A stretch of 64,000 nt of DNA from Leeuwenhoekiella polynyae. Its GTDB lineage: Bacteria > Bacteroidota > Bacteroidia > Flavobacteriales > Flavobacteriaceae. Numbering within the stretch: position 1 is the first letter of the stretch; every line of letters starts with the position of its first letter. The position numbers and the translations under genes were made by a program. Below, piece by piece: positions 34,368 to 44,323 of this stretch. The DNA lies in contig NZ_QOVK01000005.1 of assembly GCF_004104075.1 (NCBI RefSeq), positions 1 to 64,000 on the forward strand, written 5' to 3'. The notes under the pieces were generated by a model. That model had not been told where the DNA came from, did no database searches, and saw only the letters and a program-made list of their open reading frames with translations.

Positions 34368-36296
34368 ATGTTTACGAGTATAATAGATACCGCTACAGAG
34401 TTTGAGAAGCGTTTTGAAAAGATCAATACACATGTTTTTGACAATTCTGCAAATGCATCAAAGGCTGTAGCTCAAAAAATGGCTACTCTTATTAGAGAAA
34501 AGCAAAGCCAAAATAAAACGTGTGTATTAGGTTTAGCGACGGGTTCATCACCAAAGAGCCTATATGCAGAATTGGTGCGGCTACATAAAGAAGAGCATTT
34601 AAGTTTTAAAAATGTAATCACTTTTAACCTTGATGAGTATTACCCGATGAAGGCTGAATCGATACATAGTTATGTGCGGTTTATGAATGAGCAGCTTTTT
34701 GATCATGTTGATATTTTAAAAGAAAATATTTATATACCGGATGGCACGCTTAAAAAAAATGAGATTGCCGCTTTTTGTAAACAGTATGAGATTGCCATTG
34801 AAAAAGCAGGAGGTATTGATTTACAAATCCTAGGAATAGGAGGTAACGGACATATTGGCTTTAACGAATCAGGTTCTTTACAAAATTCAAAAACACGACT
34901 TGTAGCTTTAGATCACAGTACCCGTATCGCTGCCAGCAAAGAATTTAAAGGATTAAAGAATACCCCTCGTACTGCGATTACATTAGGCGTTCATAAAATT
35001 ATGGAAGCTAAGCGTGTTATTCTTATGGCCTGGGGAGAAAGTAAATCTGCAATTATTGCAAAAGCAGTTGAAGGAAGTCTTACGAATCTGGTACCTGCAT
35101 CTTTTTTACAGGAGCATCAGCAGGTAGATATTGTTTTAGACAAAGAAGCCGCTTCAAAACTTACCCGTATTAATCAGCCTTGGCTGGTGGAAGAAGTAAA
35201 CTGGACCGATGAACTTGTAAGTAAAGCAGTTTTAGGTTTAGCACTAAACTTAGAAAAACCCGTTTTAATGCTCACTGATGCAGACTATATTGAAAATGGG
35301 ATGAGTGATTTACTGGCAAAAATGGGACCGGCTTACGATATTAACATACGTATATTTAATAAACTCCAAAATACCATTACCGGCTGGCCAGGAGGTAAAC
35401 CGGGTGCAGATGATAGTAAGCGTCCAGAACGTGCACTACCGGCAAAAAAACGTGTTTTGATATTTAGTCCGCATCCAGACGACGACATCATCAGTATGGG
35501 AGGTACATTTAAGCGTTTGCATGAGCAAGGACATGAAGTTCATGTGGCTTACCAGACTTCAGGTAATATAGCTGTCGCAGACGATGAAGCGATTCGGTTT
35601 GCAAAATTTATAACAGATTACAACGAAGCCTTTGATATCTCTTGCGAAGAAGCTCAAAATATTTACGACAAGAGTTTTGATTTTTTAAAGACCAAAGAAA
35701 TAGGTGGAATAGATATCCCCGAGCTTCGAAAAATTAAGGGAATTATACGTCGTGGTGAAGCTCGTGCAACGAGTCATTTTGTGGGCTTACCCGATAGTCA
35801 GATTCATTTTATGAACTTGCCGTTTTATGAAACCGGAGCTATTGAAAAGAAACCGATTGGAAATGAGGATGTTGCGATGACGATAGATTTGATAGAGCAG
35901 ATAAAACCACATCAGATTTATGCAGCAGGAGATCTTGCCGATCCGCACGGTACGCACAAAGTGTGTCTGGATGCAATTTTTGAAACGTTGAAACAAATTA
36001 AGCATAAAGATTTCATGAAAGATTGTTGGCTGTGGCTATACCGCGGTGCCTGGCAAGAATGGGGAATAGATGAGATTGATATGGCAGTACCTATGGGACC
36101 TGATCAGGTTATTGAAAAGCGATTGGGAATTTTTAAGCATCAGTCTCAAAAAGACGGCGTTGTATTTCAGGGCTCAGACAGTCGTGAATTTTGGCAGCGT
36201 GCAGAAGATCGAAATCGGGAGACAGCCGAGTTGTATGACAAGCTTGGGCTGGCGCATTATGCAGCGATGGAAGCATTTGTAAAATGGGAATATTAA
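34368..36296 (+). CDS. nagB: glucosamine-6-phosphate deaminase fused to LmbE/PIG-L deacetylase domain
   Basis: A 642-residue fusion. Residues ~1-270 are NagB: GLATGSSPKSLYAEL, FNLDEYYP and GIGGNGHIGFNE. Residues ~360-642 are an LmbE-type metal-dependent deacetylase: IFSPHPDDDIISMGG and a second metal motif AGDLADPHGTHK. No separate nagA is in the operon, so the C-terminal domain may supply the deacetylase step (GlcNAc-6-P to GlcN-6-P) before the NagB step to fructose-6-P. The substrate of the LmbE part is inferred. The fusion occurs in other Bacteroidota. Confidence 0.9.
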   Translation: MFTSIIDTATEFEKRFEKINTHVFDNSANASKAVAQKMATLIREKQSQNKTCVLGLATGSSPKSLYAELVRLHKEEHLSFKNVITFNLDEYYPMKAESIHSYVRFMNEQLFDHVDILKENIYIPDGTLKKNEIAAFCKQYEIAIEKAGGIDLQILGIGGNGHIGFNESGSLQNSKTRLVALDHSTRIAASKEFKGLKNTPRTAITLGVHKIMEAKRVILMAWGESKSAIIAKAVEGSLTNLVPASFLQEHQQVDIVLDKEAASKLTRINQPWLVEEVNWTDELVSKAVLGLALNLEKPVLMLTDADYIENGMSDLLAKMGPAYDINIRIFNKLQNTITGWPGGKPGADDSKRPERALPAKKRVLIFSPHPDDDIISMGGTFKRLHEQGHEVHVAYQTSGNIAVADDEAIRFAKFITDYNEAFDISCEEAQNIYDKSFDFLKTKEIGGIDIPELRKIKGIIRRGEARATSHFVGLPDSQIHFMNLPFYETGAIEKKPIGNEDVAMTIDLIEQIKPHQIYAAGDLADPHGTHKVCLDAIFETLKQIKHKDFMKDCWLWLYRGAWQEWGIDEIDMAVPMGPDQVIEKRLGIFKHQSQKDGVVFQGSDSREFWQRAEDRNRETAELYDKLGLAHYAAMEAFVKWEY

Positions 36297-36309
36297 AAGC
36301 GCCAGTATT

Positions 36310-37701
36310 ATGACATTAATAAAATCAATATCAGGAATACGCGGAACAATAGGCGGTATCACGGGTATTAATCTAACGCCTTTAGACATTGTGAAGTTTG
36401 CAGCAGCTTATGGTACCTGGTTAAAAGCTAAAAACCAAAATGAAAAAATTAAAATAATTATCGGTCGTGACGCACGATTATCTGGCTCTATGGTGAGTGG
36501 ATTAATTAGTAATACATTACTTGGTCTAGGGATAGATGTGATAGACTTAGGATTATCAACCACTCCTACCGTAGAACTTGCTGTTGTACGAGAAGCTGTG
36601 CACGGTGGGGTTATTGTTACTGCTAGTCATAACCCTAAAGAATGGAATGCTTTAAAATTACTAAACCATACAGGCGAATTTTTAAATGCTGAAGCAGGAA
36701 GTAAAATAATAGCTCTAGCAGAAAGGAATGCTTTTGAGTTTGCTGAGATTGAAAATCTTGGCTCGTATACTGTAAATACAACAGCTATTGAAGCACATAT
36801 TGATGAAGTCTTGGCTTTAGAGCATGTCTCGGTAGAGGTTATAAAGGCCAGAGGTTTTAAAGTTGTGCTTGATGCCGTGAATTCTACAGGAGGTATTGCA
36901 ATTCCAGCTTTATTAGAACGGTTGGGTGTAACATGCATACCCATGTATTATGAGCCTACAGGAGACTTCCCGCATAATCCCGAGCCACTTGCAGAACATT
37001 TGACAGAAATTTCTAAGCGTGTGGTTGAAGAACAAGCAGATTTGGGTTTTGTTGTAGATCCAGATGTAGATAGATTAGCTATTGTAAATGAAGACGGGAC
37101 CATGTTTGGTGAAGAATATACACTAGTCGCTTGTGCCGATTACATCTTAAACAAAACTCCGGGAACTACAGTATCTAATTTGTCTTCTACACGTGTGCTA
37201 AATGATGTGACTGCAGGATATAATCAGAGTTATTATCCCAGTGCAGTTGGGGAAGTAAATGTGGTGTCAAAAATGAAAGAAGTAGGAGCAGTGATAGGAG
37301 GAGAAGGTAATGGAGGTATCATTTACCCAGAGTCACACTACGGGCGTGATGCGCTTGTAGGCATTGCGTTATTCTTATCGCATCTCGCAGAAACTGGAAA
37401 AAGTTGTAAAGAATTGCGGGAATCGTACCCGGCGTATTTTATAGCCAAAGAGAAATTGGAGCTTCCTGCGCATACAAACATTGATGAGTTGCTTAGTCAG
37501 ATTCAACAGATTTATGCTAATGAAGAAGTAAATACAATAGACGGTACTAAAATTATTTTCGAGAATAAAGAATGGGTGCATATACGCAAATCAAATACAG
37601 AGCCTATTGTACGAATTTATGCAGAAAGTATTTCATCAAAACAGGCAGAAGAACTTGCTCAATTGATGATGAAAATAATATCAAAGTTAACTTTAACATA
37701 A
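36310..37701 (+). CDS. glmM: phosphoglucosamine mutase-like protein
   Basis: A 463-residue phosphohexomutase. Phosphoserine Ser106 is in VTASHNPKEWNALK, the Mg loop is DPDVDRLA, the sugar-binding segment is GGEGNGGIIYPE and the phosphate loop is RKSNTEPIVRIYAE. GlmM interconverts GlcN-6-P and GlcN-1-P; within this catabolic operon it could act on GlcNAc-1-P/GlcNAc-6-P and link the kinase product to the NagB-LmbE protein. Whether it is also the housekeeping copy cannot be told. It is the last gene before the operator-rich gap. Confidence 0.9.
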   Translation: MTLIKSISGIRGTIGGITGINLTPLDIVKFAAAYGTWLKAKNQNEKIKIIIGRDARLSGSMVSGLISNTLLGLGIDVIDLGLSTTPTVELAVVREAVHGGVIVTASHNPKEWNALKLLNHTGEFLNAEAGSKIIALAERNAFEFAEIENLGSYTVNTTAIEAHIDEVLALEHVSVEVIKARGFKVVLDAVNSTGGIAIPALLERLGVTCIPMYYEPTGDFPHNPEPLAEHLTEISKRVVEEQADLGFVVDPDVDRLAIVNEDGTMFGEEYTLVACADYILNKTPGTTVSNLSSTRVLNDVTAGYNQSYYPSAVGEVNVVSKMKEVGAVIGGEGNGGIIYPESHYGRDALVGIALFLSHLAETGKSCKELRESYPAYFIAKEKLELPAHTNIDELLSQIQQIYANEEVNTIDGTKIIFENKEWVHIRKSNTEPIVRIYAESISSKQAEELAQLMMKIISKLTLT

Positions 37702-37709
37702 ATTAATTG

Positions 37710-37723
37710 TGTGCTCGAACACA
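37710..37723. promoter_or_regulatory. putative LacI operator C
   Basis: TGTGCTCGAACACA, the exact reverse complement of operator B, lying 8 bases after the glmM-like stop. Confidence 0.7.
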
Positions 37724-37953
37724 TAATTAATATAATTTTATTAGATTAGTAAAATATTAACAAAGTAACTTTTTAAAGGCTTCAATGTTCTAAGCCTTTA
37801 AAAGGCCATAAGCATTAGTAATAATAGAATGTTGTAGTATGTTTAATTCTAAAACTAGGCTACTTTTTAAAATTTCATGATTAAACGTTTTCAATAGTTC
37901 TCTAAGGAGATAATTATTCATATAGATTGACTGTAGAAACAATTTTTTTAATT

Positions 37954-37977
37954 AAAAGTGTGCTCGAGAACACTTTT
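37954..37977. promoter_or_regulatory. putative LacI operator D
   Basis: A 24-base near-perfect palindrome centred on GCTCGAGA, with arms AAAAGTGT and ACACTTTT. The core TGTGCTCGAGAACA matches operators A-C. It lies ~235 bases before the susC start, directly before a TTTTGAC-type -33 element. Confidence 0.75.
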
Positions 37978-38208
37978 GACGAAACGATTTCATAGCGTGA
38001 GTTTTGAACTTTATGTCATCGATATTTTACAAACAGATATTCAGAGAATATCAATTTTTTGAATGTATCTGGAATTAGAGGACTACTTATAATTTGACGT
38101 CCTGTGTCGAAACTTCTAAAACTGAAGATTGAAGTATAAAAGACACTAACAATAAGTAGCGCGCTAGATAACAAGACTATTAAAATCAATCAATTAAATA
38201 GATAAATT

Positions 38209-41136
38209 ATGAGTAAAATTCTAATTCACTTATTTTTTATTTTGTGCTTTGTCGGAGTTTCAAATGCACAAAATTATGTATCGGGATCGGTTATAGATTC
38301 TGAGTCAGGATCACCAATTCCCGGAGTAAATGTTCAGATCAAAGGAACTTCTATCGGTGTGGTTACTAATTTTGATGGAGATTATTCTATTTCTGCAGAT
38401 TCAGGTCAAATACTTGTATTCAGTTATCTTGGGTTTGTATCAAAAGAGGTTAGTGTTGCTAATGAAAGCACCATTAATGTGAGTCTTGATTCTTCTACAT
38501 CAGAGTTGGATGAAATCGTAGTAGTCGGGTATACTGAGCAGAAAAAATCAAGTGTCACCTCTGCAGTTTCTGAAGTGAAAGCTAAAGAATTAACAGACGT
38601 GACATCTCCAGATGTTTCAACCATGTTACAAGGTAAAGCAGCCGGTGTTCAGGTTGTTCAGGGGTCTGGTCAGCCGGGTTCACTGCCATCCATCCGTATA
38701 AGGGGATTAACTTCAATAAATGGAGGTACTAATCCATTATGGGTAGTAGACGGTGTTATTGTTCATGGTACACCTAATTTAAATCCAAATGAAATAGAAA
38801 GTATTTCGGTATTGAAAGATGCATCTGCTACTGCGCTCTACGGCTCGCGTGGAGCTAACGGTGTTGTTGTTGTTACTACAAAACAGGCTAAGCTTGATCA
38901 AAACACACTTAGCATTTCATCGCGAGTGGGGTATAGCTATTTTAATAACGGGAATTTTGAAATAATGAATTCTCAGCAACTTTACGACTATTATCAATCG
39001 TTTGGCAATCCTGATAATATCCCAGAAGAAATTAACGAAAACGTATTAGCTAATAATTTTGATTGGTTTAAAAACGGAACACAAACAGGGGTTATACAGG
39101 ATCATAACCTTTCCTTTACCGGAGGAACTGAGAAATCTAAAACCTTTTTAGCGCTTGGGTATTATAATGAGACCGGTACTCTTAAAGGGTATAAATACGA
39201 TCGGGTAAGTGTGCGTCTTAATCACGATTATAAAGTAGGTGATAAGTTGACATTGAAGCCTAAGGTTGCGGTTAACTATAACAAGCGGAATAATCGTCAG
39301 CATTCCCTTTACGCACTATACACCTATATGCCTTGGGATAGACCAACAAATGATGAGGGTTCTGTAATAAATCCTCAGAATTTAGAAAATGGCCAAGTTT
39401 GGTATGGAAGAGACAATTCTAACTATCTATATGATTTACAATACAATTATAGTAAAAGCAGAGAATTTAATGTTTTTTCTAACTTAGATTTTGAATACAA
39501 AATACTACCAGATTTAAAATTCATTTCAACCAATAGTGTAAATTTTTACTATGCTGATGGCACGAGCTATACAGATCCAAAATCTATTAGTGGTCTTGCA
39601 AATAATGGACAACTTTATAAATCAAATACAAAACGCATAACAAACTTTACCAATCAGATGCTGAAGTATTCTAAAGGTTTTGGGGTACACCGTTTGAATG
39701 CCCTTTTAGCTTATGAATATCAAGACTATAAGTATGAGTCTAATAATGCAACAGGATATGGTATCGTTTCAGGAACCACCATATTAGACAATGCAGCAAC
39801 GCCGGGAGCTGTTGGAGGAACCACCAACGATTCTGCATTACAGTCTGTGTTGTTCAATACAGATTATTCTTTTGATTCTAAATATTTAGCCCAAATCTCC
39901 TTGCGTAGAGACGGTGCTTCTAATTTTGGAGCAAATAGTCAATACGGTACTTTTTACTCGGGAAGTTTAGGGTGGAATATACATAATGAAGATTTTTTTA
40001 AGATAAAAGATATTAATCAATTAAAATTGCGTGCCAGTTATGGTGCAGTAGGTAATAGACCTGGGGCTTTATATCCTCAATATGACTTGTATAGCTTACA
40101 AAGTACTTATAACGGCTTGCCGGCACCCACTCCTTATCAATATGGTAATGAAGATCTAGCCTGGGAAATTTCTTACCAAACTAATATAGGTGTCGATACC
40201 CGTTTGTATGACCGAGTTTCACTCTCTTTAGAATATTATAATAAAGATACTTCAGACCTTTTATACTATGTGAATTTACCATCTACAAGTGGCTATAATG
40301 GATATTATGAAAATATAGGAGGTGTTGTCAACAGAGGGTTTGAAGCTAATTTTTCTGTAGATATTTTTCAGGGAAAACAAAATGGATTTGTCTGGACTCT
40401 TACGGGTAATATAGGTACTAATAGTAATGAAGTAACTGAACTTTTTGAAGGAGAAGATATTGATAGAGGTACTAAATTGTCGAGAGTAGGTGAAGATTAT
40501 AACACCTGGTTTATGCGTAAGTGGCTTGGTGTAAATCCCGAAAATGGAAACCCACTCTGGGAAATTGTTGATCCTGCAACCGGGACAAGAACTGAAACAT
40601 CAAATTATAATGAGGCAACAAAACAAATAGTAGGTACATCAACCCCTGATTTTTATGGAGGCTTTAGTTCTACTATGCGTTATAAGGGATTCTCTTTATC
40701 AGCTAATTTTAACTTTTCTAAAGGAGGTTCAATTTATCATTCCAGTCGAGAACTTTATGATGCAGATGGTGCATACCCTACTTATAATCAACAGGTCTTG
40801 CAAGACGGTTGGAGCAGATGGGAAAACCCGGGAGATACTACTACTCATCCATTAGCCTTATACGGGGGTAATAATCTTTCTAATAAAACTTCGTCAAGAT
40901 ACTTAGAAGACGCGAGTTATTTAAGAATGCGTAATGTGAGATTAGGATATAATTTTTCTAACACCCTGTTAGAAATTTTTAGACTAAGCAATTTTGAAGT
41001 TTATGTTACAGGAGATAATTTATTAACCATTACTGATTTTTCAGGAACAGACCCTGAAGTAGGGATTGATGGTTTTGCAAGTTCACAATACCCCATTTCT
41101 AAGCGTTTAGCTTTTGGGTTAAATGTATCATTCTAA
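38209..41136 (+). CDS. SusC/RagA-type TonB-dependent receptor (PUL 1)
   Basis: A 975-residue outer-membrane transporter. Signal peptide (MSKILIHLFFILCFVGVSNA), carboxypeptidase-regulatory-like domain (~23-105, GSVIDSESGSPIPGVNVQIKG), TonB box LDEIVVVGY, plug (SIRIRGLTSINGG, LWVVDGV) and a long 22-strand barrel ending in the aromatic LAFGLNVSF. It moves oligosaccharides across the outer membrane with its SusD partner. The susD start lies 16 bases after its stop. Under LacI-type control by context, it should import GalNAc-containing glycans, but specificity is not readable. Confidence 0.95.
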   Translation: MSKILIHLFFILCFVGVSNAQNYVSGSVIDSESGSPIPGVNVQIKGTSIGVVTNFDGDYSISADSGQILVFSYLGFVSKEVSVANESTINVSLDSSTSELDEIVVVGYTEQKKSSVTSAVSEVKAKELTDVTSPDVSTMLQGKAAGVQVVQGSGQPGSLPSIRIRGLTSINGGTNPLWVVDGVIVHGTPNLNPNEIESISVLKDASATALYGSRGANGVVVVTTKQAKLDQNTLSISSRVGYSYFNNGNFEIMNSQQLYDYYQSFGNPDNIPEEINENVLANNFDWFKNGTQTGVIQDHNLSFTGGTEKSKTFLALGYYNETGTLKGYKYDRVSVRLNHDYKVGDKLTLKPKVAVNYNKRNNRQHSLYALYTYMPWDRPTNDEGSVINPQNLENGQVWYGRDNSNYLYDLQYNYSKSREFNVFSNLDFEYKILPDLKFISTNSVNFYYADGTSYTDPKSISGLANNGQLYKSNTKRITNFTNQMLKYSKGFGVHRLNALLAYEYQDYKYESNNATGYGIVSGTTILDNAATPGAVGGTTNDSALQSVLFNTDYSFDSKYLAQISLRRDGASNFGANSQYGTFYSGSLGWNIHNEDFFKIKDINQLKLRASYGAVGNRPGALYPQYDLYSLQSTYNGLPAPTPYQYGNEDLAWEISYQTNIGVDTRLYDRVSLSLEYYNKDTSDLLYYVNLPSTSGYNGYYENIGGVVNRGFEANFSVDIFQGKQNGFVWTLTGNIGTNSNEVTELFEGEDIDRGTKLSRVGEDYNTWFMRKWLGVNPENGNPLWEIVDPATGTRTETSNYNEATKQIVGTSTPDFYGGFSSTMRYKGFSLSANFNFSKGGSIYHSSRELYDADGAYPTYNQQVLQDGWSRWENPGDTTTHPLALYGGNNLSNKTSSRYLEDASYLRMRNVRLGYNFSNTLLEIFRLSNFEVYVTGDNLLTITDFSGTDPEVGIDGFASSQYPISKRLAFGLNVSF

Positions 41137-41152
41137 TTTAAAAAATCAGAAA

Positions 41153-42802
41153 ATGAAAAACTTTATAAAACTTTTGATTATTTCTTTATCACTATACAGT
41201 TGTGATGTAGATCGATTTCCTTATGACTCAATAGCGTCAGAAGAATTGCTTTCTGGTGAAGGTGGGATTGAGGCTGCTACACTGGGTAATTATGCAATTT
41301 TAAAAGGCGATGCCGATGGTAATGGTTTCGCATCGCAATTTCACCGTATAGCAGAATATCCTGGCGATAACGTAGCTCTAAGTGGTACAACTACAGACGC
41401 TTTATTTTTCACCTACAATTATAATAATTTAACAACCAGTGGCCGGGTAAATGATTTTTGGACATCAGGTTATCAGGCAATAGTAGGCTGTAATAAGATG
41501 ATAGAGCTAACCACAGAAGGGGAGTCTGAAGAAACAGACCAGCTTATAGGGGAAAACTACTATTTAAGAGCATATGCTTATTTTGAGATGGTAAATGTTT
41601 TGGGCAGACCTTATTATCAAGGAAGAGATAATTTGGGAATACCGTTAAAATTAAGTTCGTTGATTGACGACCTTCCAGACCGCAATACTGTAGGAGAAGT
41701 TTATGATCAGGTTGTTTCAGACCTTATAAAAGCAGAGTCTTTAATGACTGTTAATAAATCTAACAGTTATGCAACTAAAGAGGCTGCTCAAGCCTTACTC
41801 TCTAGGGTATACCTTTATATGGGGGATAATGAGCAAGCTATTAATTACGCAAATAAAGTAATAGATTGTGGTAGATTTAGTTTGGTTTCTTCCGAGAACC
41901 TACCTAATTATACAAAGTTAAATCCAGATGATAATAGCGAGACTATTTTTTGTTTTAAATTCTTAGAAGAATCAGATTATAATCATGGCTATTATACCGT
42001 AGGTTCATTATATGCAAATATTTTAGGTAGTGGTTGGGGAGAAATGTATGCATCAAGCGATTACCTTGATTTATTGAGAAAAAACCCTTCAGATCAGCGA
42101 TTAAAGTTTATAGACCCACAATATCTATTGGATGATGCTGGTGAAAAAATACCGGCAGTATACTGGATAAATGATAACTATCAGTATGTGTTTAAAAGAA
42201 CCTTTGAAAACGGAAGTGAAACGTACTTTACTAACGAGGGTACAGATTTTTTGTTACAATCAGAAGTTAACGGTCCACAAACACGCTATTATTATCTAAA
42301 CACTTCTGGTGATAAGAAATACGTTATCAAAGATTTTGATATGGTTAAGCGTAATGGGTATCCAAAGTTTTTTATACTTAAATGCTCATTACAAGAAGAT
42401 GTGCCACAATTATGGTCTCCTGTAGTATCCCGCTTAGCAGAAGTTTACTTAAACAGGGCAGAAGCCTATGCTAAATTAAACCAAACAGAAAATGCGCTGG
42501 CAGATGTAAATAGAATTCGATCTCGTGCATCAATTGCAACATACATTGATCCTTCAGATTTTCCGGAAGGAATAGATATTCTTGATGTAGTGCTACAAGA
42601 ACGCAGAATGGAGCTTGCTTATGAAGGGCATCGTAAGTTTGATGTTTTTCGTAATGGTAGAACGATGAATAGAAAATATCCCGGCACTCACCTTAACGGA
42701 AATTCTCCTCGTTTTGAAATACCTGCGACAGATAACCGCGTAATAGAATATATCCCTGAAGCACAGATCAATGTTCAGCCCAGCCTGATTCAAAATGACT
42801 AG
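41153..42802 (+). CDS. SusD/RagB-type surface glycan-binding lipoprotein (PUL 1)
   Basis: A 549-residue lipoprotein. ATG 41153 (MKNFIKLLIISLSLYSC) gives a lipobox LYSC; the longer ORF start would overlap susC and spoil the signal. TPR-like helices (YLRAYAYFEMVNVLGRPYY, AAQALLSRVYLYMGDNEQA) and the C-terminal RagB region (LAEVYLNRAEAYAKLNQ, VLQERRMELAYEGHRKFD) are typical. It caps the SusC barrel and captures glycan at the cell surface. Confidence 0.95.
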   Translation: MKNFIKLLIISLSLYSCDVDRFPYDSIASEELLSGEGGIEAATLGNYAILKGDADGNGFASQFHRIAEYPGDNVALSGTTTDALFFTYNYNNLTTSGRVNDFWTSGYQAIVGCNKMIELTTEGESEETDQLIGENYYLRAYAYFEMVNVLGRPYYQGRDNLGIPLKLSSLIDDLPDRNTVGEVYDQVVSDLIKAESLMTVNKSNSYATKEAAQALLSRVYLYMGDNEQAINYANKVIDCGRFSLVSSENLPNYTKLNPDDNSETIFCFKFLEESDYNHGYYTVGSLYANILGSGWGEMYASSDYLDLLRKNPSDQRLKFIDPQYLLDDAGEKIPAVYWINDNYQYVFKRTFENGSETYFTNEGTDFLLQSEVNGPQTRYYYLNTSGDKKYVIKDFDMVKRNGYPKFFILKCSLQEDVPQLWSPVVSRLAEVYLNRAEAYAKLNQTENALADVNRIRSRASIATYIDPSDFPEGIDILDVVLQERRMELAYEGHRKFDVFRNGRTMNRKYPGTHLNGNSPRFEIPATDNRVIEYIPEAQINVQPSLIQND

Positions 42803-42822
42803 TAATAACAAATAGAGACAAG

Positions 42823-44130
42823 ATGGTAAAGATGTGTTTTAGCTTTTTGGTATTCTTCATCATAACAATTGCTTGTGATACAGTTTCCAAAGAGAATAGC
42901 GAAAATGTCGTATATGATTTCACTACACGTATTCCTGCAGGAGGTAATTCTTGGATAAAGAATAATCCCGGTAAAACCGAAGCATTAGTACTTGACACCG
43001 GTATACACAATTGGACTTCAACAGATGATGTGGTACAGATTTACTTCGCAACTTCTGAGGCAGGGAATTTGCAACTTGGTATCAAAAGTAAAGTGCCTGA
43101 GGGAACCACAGAGTTAAAAGTCATTTTAGATGGAGATTCGCGTGAGATAAGTTTGTCAAATTTAGAATATCAGGATATTACAATAGGTAATTTTGAAAAT
43201 GTTACTCCGGGATATCATACTTTAGAATTGATAGCAACTCAAAAGTCTGGTGCGTACGTGGCAGATGTGACTGAAGTCTTGTTAGGAGGTAGCATAGCCG
43301 AATCTCAAATCACATTTATTAAAGAACCTGAGAATTTCTATTTTGGAAGAAGAGGACCTTCTGATCATTTAAACTTTACAATTCCTGAGGACAAGGATTT
43401 ACTCTATTTTTATAGTGAGATAGAAGTTCCAGAAGCTGAAGATAAAATAGGTTCTTACTTTATGGCAGATGGTTTTAACTATGGATATTTTGGTATTCAG
43501 GTAAATTCTGAAACAGAACGTCGGGTGATATTCTCTGTATGGAGTCCCTATACAACAGATGATCCCTCTGAGATCCCAGAAGACGAACGCATTATACTTC
43601 TGGACAAAGGAGCAAATGTATATGCGAGTGAATTTGGCAATGAGGGTTCTGGAGGTCATAGTCACCTTAAGTATAACTGGAGTGCAGAAACAACATATAA
43701 ATTTTTACTTAAAGGAGAACCTTCTGAGAATAATTCAACAGATTATACTGCTTATTTTTACGCTCCAGAATTAGAATGGCAGCTAATAGCTTCTTTTAGA
43801 AGGCCTAAAACAGCCAGCTATTTAAAAGGATTTTATTCTTTTTTAGAAAATTTTAGTCCGCTTACCGGTAATAAAGAGCGTAAAGCATTGTATAAGAACC
43901 AGTGGGTTTATGATACATCAGGGTCTTGGACAGAAATTACTGAAGCAAAGTTTACGGTAGATTCAACAGCAAGAGCTGGCCGTAGATTGGATTATTCAGG
44001 AGGAGTAGAGCAAAATTCTTTCTATTTAAGAAATTGTGGGTTCTTTTCAGACAATACAGAACCTGACATATTTTTTAACAGAACGTCTTTAAATACTAGT
44101 CCGCAAATTGATTTTGATGACCTTGATTAG
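42823..44130 (+). CDS. DUF5077 + DUF3472 domain lipoprotein
   Basis: A 435-residue lipoprotein: signal with lipobox ITIAC (Cys18). The N-terminal ~150 residues (DUF5077-like, GGNSWIKNNPGKTEALVLD) precede a DUF3472 module (~170-400: FYFGRRGPSDHLNF, DGFNYGYFGIQVNS, KFLLKGEPS). These domains recur together in Bacteroidota PULs and probably bind or process glycan at the surface; the activity is unknown. It lies 20 bases after susD, in the same operon. Confidence 0.8.
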   Translation: MVKMCFSFLVFFIITIACDTVSKENSENVVYDFTTRIPAGGNSWIKNNPGKTEALVLDTGIHNWTSTDDVVQIYFATSEAGNLQLGIKSKVPEGTTELKVILDGDSREISLSNLEYQDITIGNFENVTPGYHTLELIATQKSGAYVADVTEVLLGGSIAESQITFIKEPENFYFGRRGPSDHLNFTIPEDKDLLYFYSEIEVPEAEDKIGSYFMADGFNYGYFGIQVNSETERRVIFSVWSPYTTDDPSEIPEDERIILLDKGANVYASEFGNEGSGGHSHLKYNWSAETTYKFLLKGEPSENNSTDYTAYFYAPELEWQLIASFRRPKTASYLKGFYSFLENFSPLTGNKERKALYKNQWVYDTSGSWTEITEAKFTVDSTARAGRRLDYSGGVEQNSFYLRNCGFFSDNTEPDIFFNRTSLNTSPQIDFDDLD

Positions 44131-44173
44131 TTTGAAGTAATAATACATTTATTTGAGTTAGTCCTTCCAGTAA

Positions 44174-44240
44174 ACTTCACTAAAAGCTTAATAGAATCAT
44201 ATCAGTAATGACTATATCTGATAAGCTTTTAAATTGAAGT
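44174..44240. repeat. long imperfect inverted repeat before the GH109 gene
   Basis: ACTTCACTAAAAGCTTA and CTGATAAGCTTTTAAATTGAAGT form an imperfect hairpin with a core AAAGCTTA/TAAGCTTT stem. It lies in the 193-base gap between the DUF3472 and GH109 genes. There is no T-run, so it may be a processing or stability element rather than a terminator. Confidence 0.5.
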
Positions 44241-44323
44241 CTGCTTGGTTTTATGAAGAGCAACTTGATCTAAACTTAAACTGAAATGTAAGATAATAGA
44301 ATATAAAATTTAAAATAACTATA

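Larger units (their letters stand above)
37702..38208. promoter_or_regulatory. 507-bp regulatory gap upstream of the first susC
   Basis: It holds LacI operators C and D, a TTTTGAC immediately before GAAACGATTTC at 37974-37991, a 10-base AAACGTTTTC at 37883-37892 also seen upstream of the second susC, and an inverted repeat GATATTC-AGA-GAATATC near 38035-38053. No gene is visible, and I do not see an exact TAnnTTTG near the susC start. The length suits a regulated promoter with a leader of up to ~200 bases. Confidence 0.55.
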
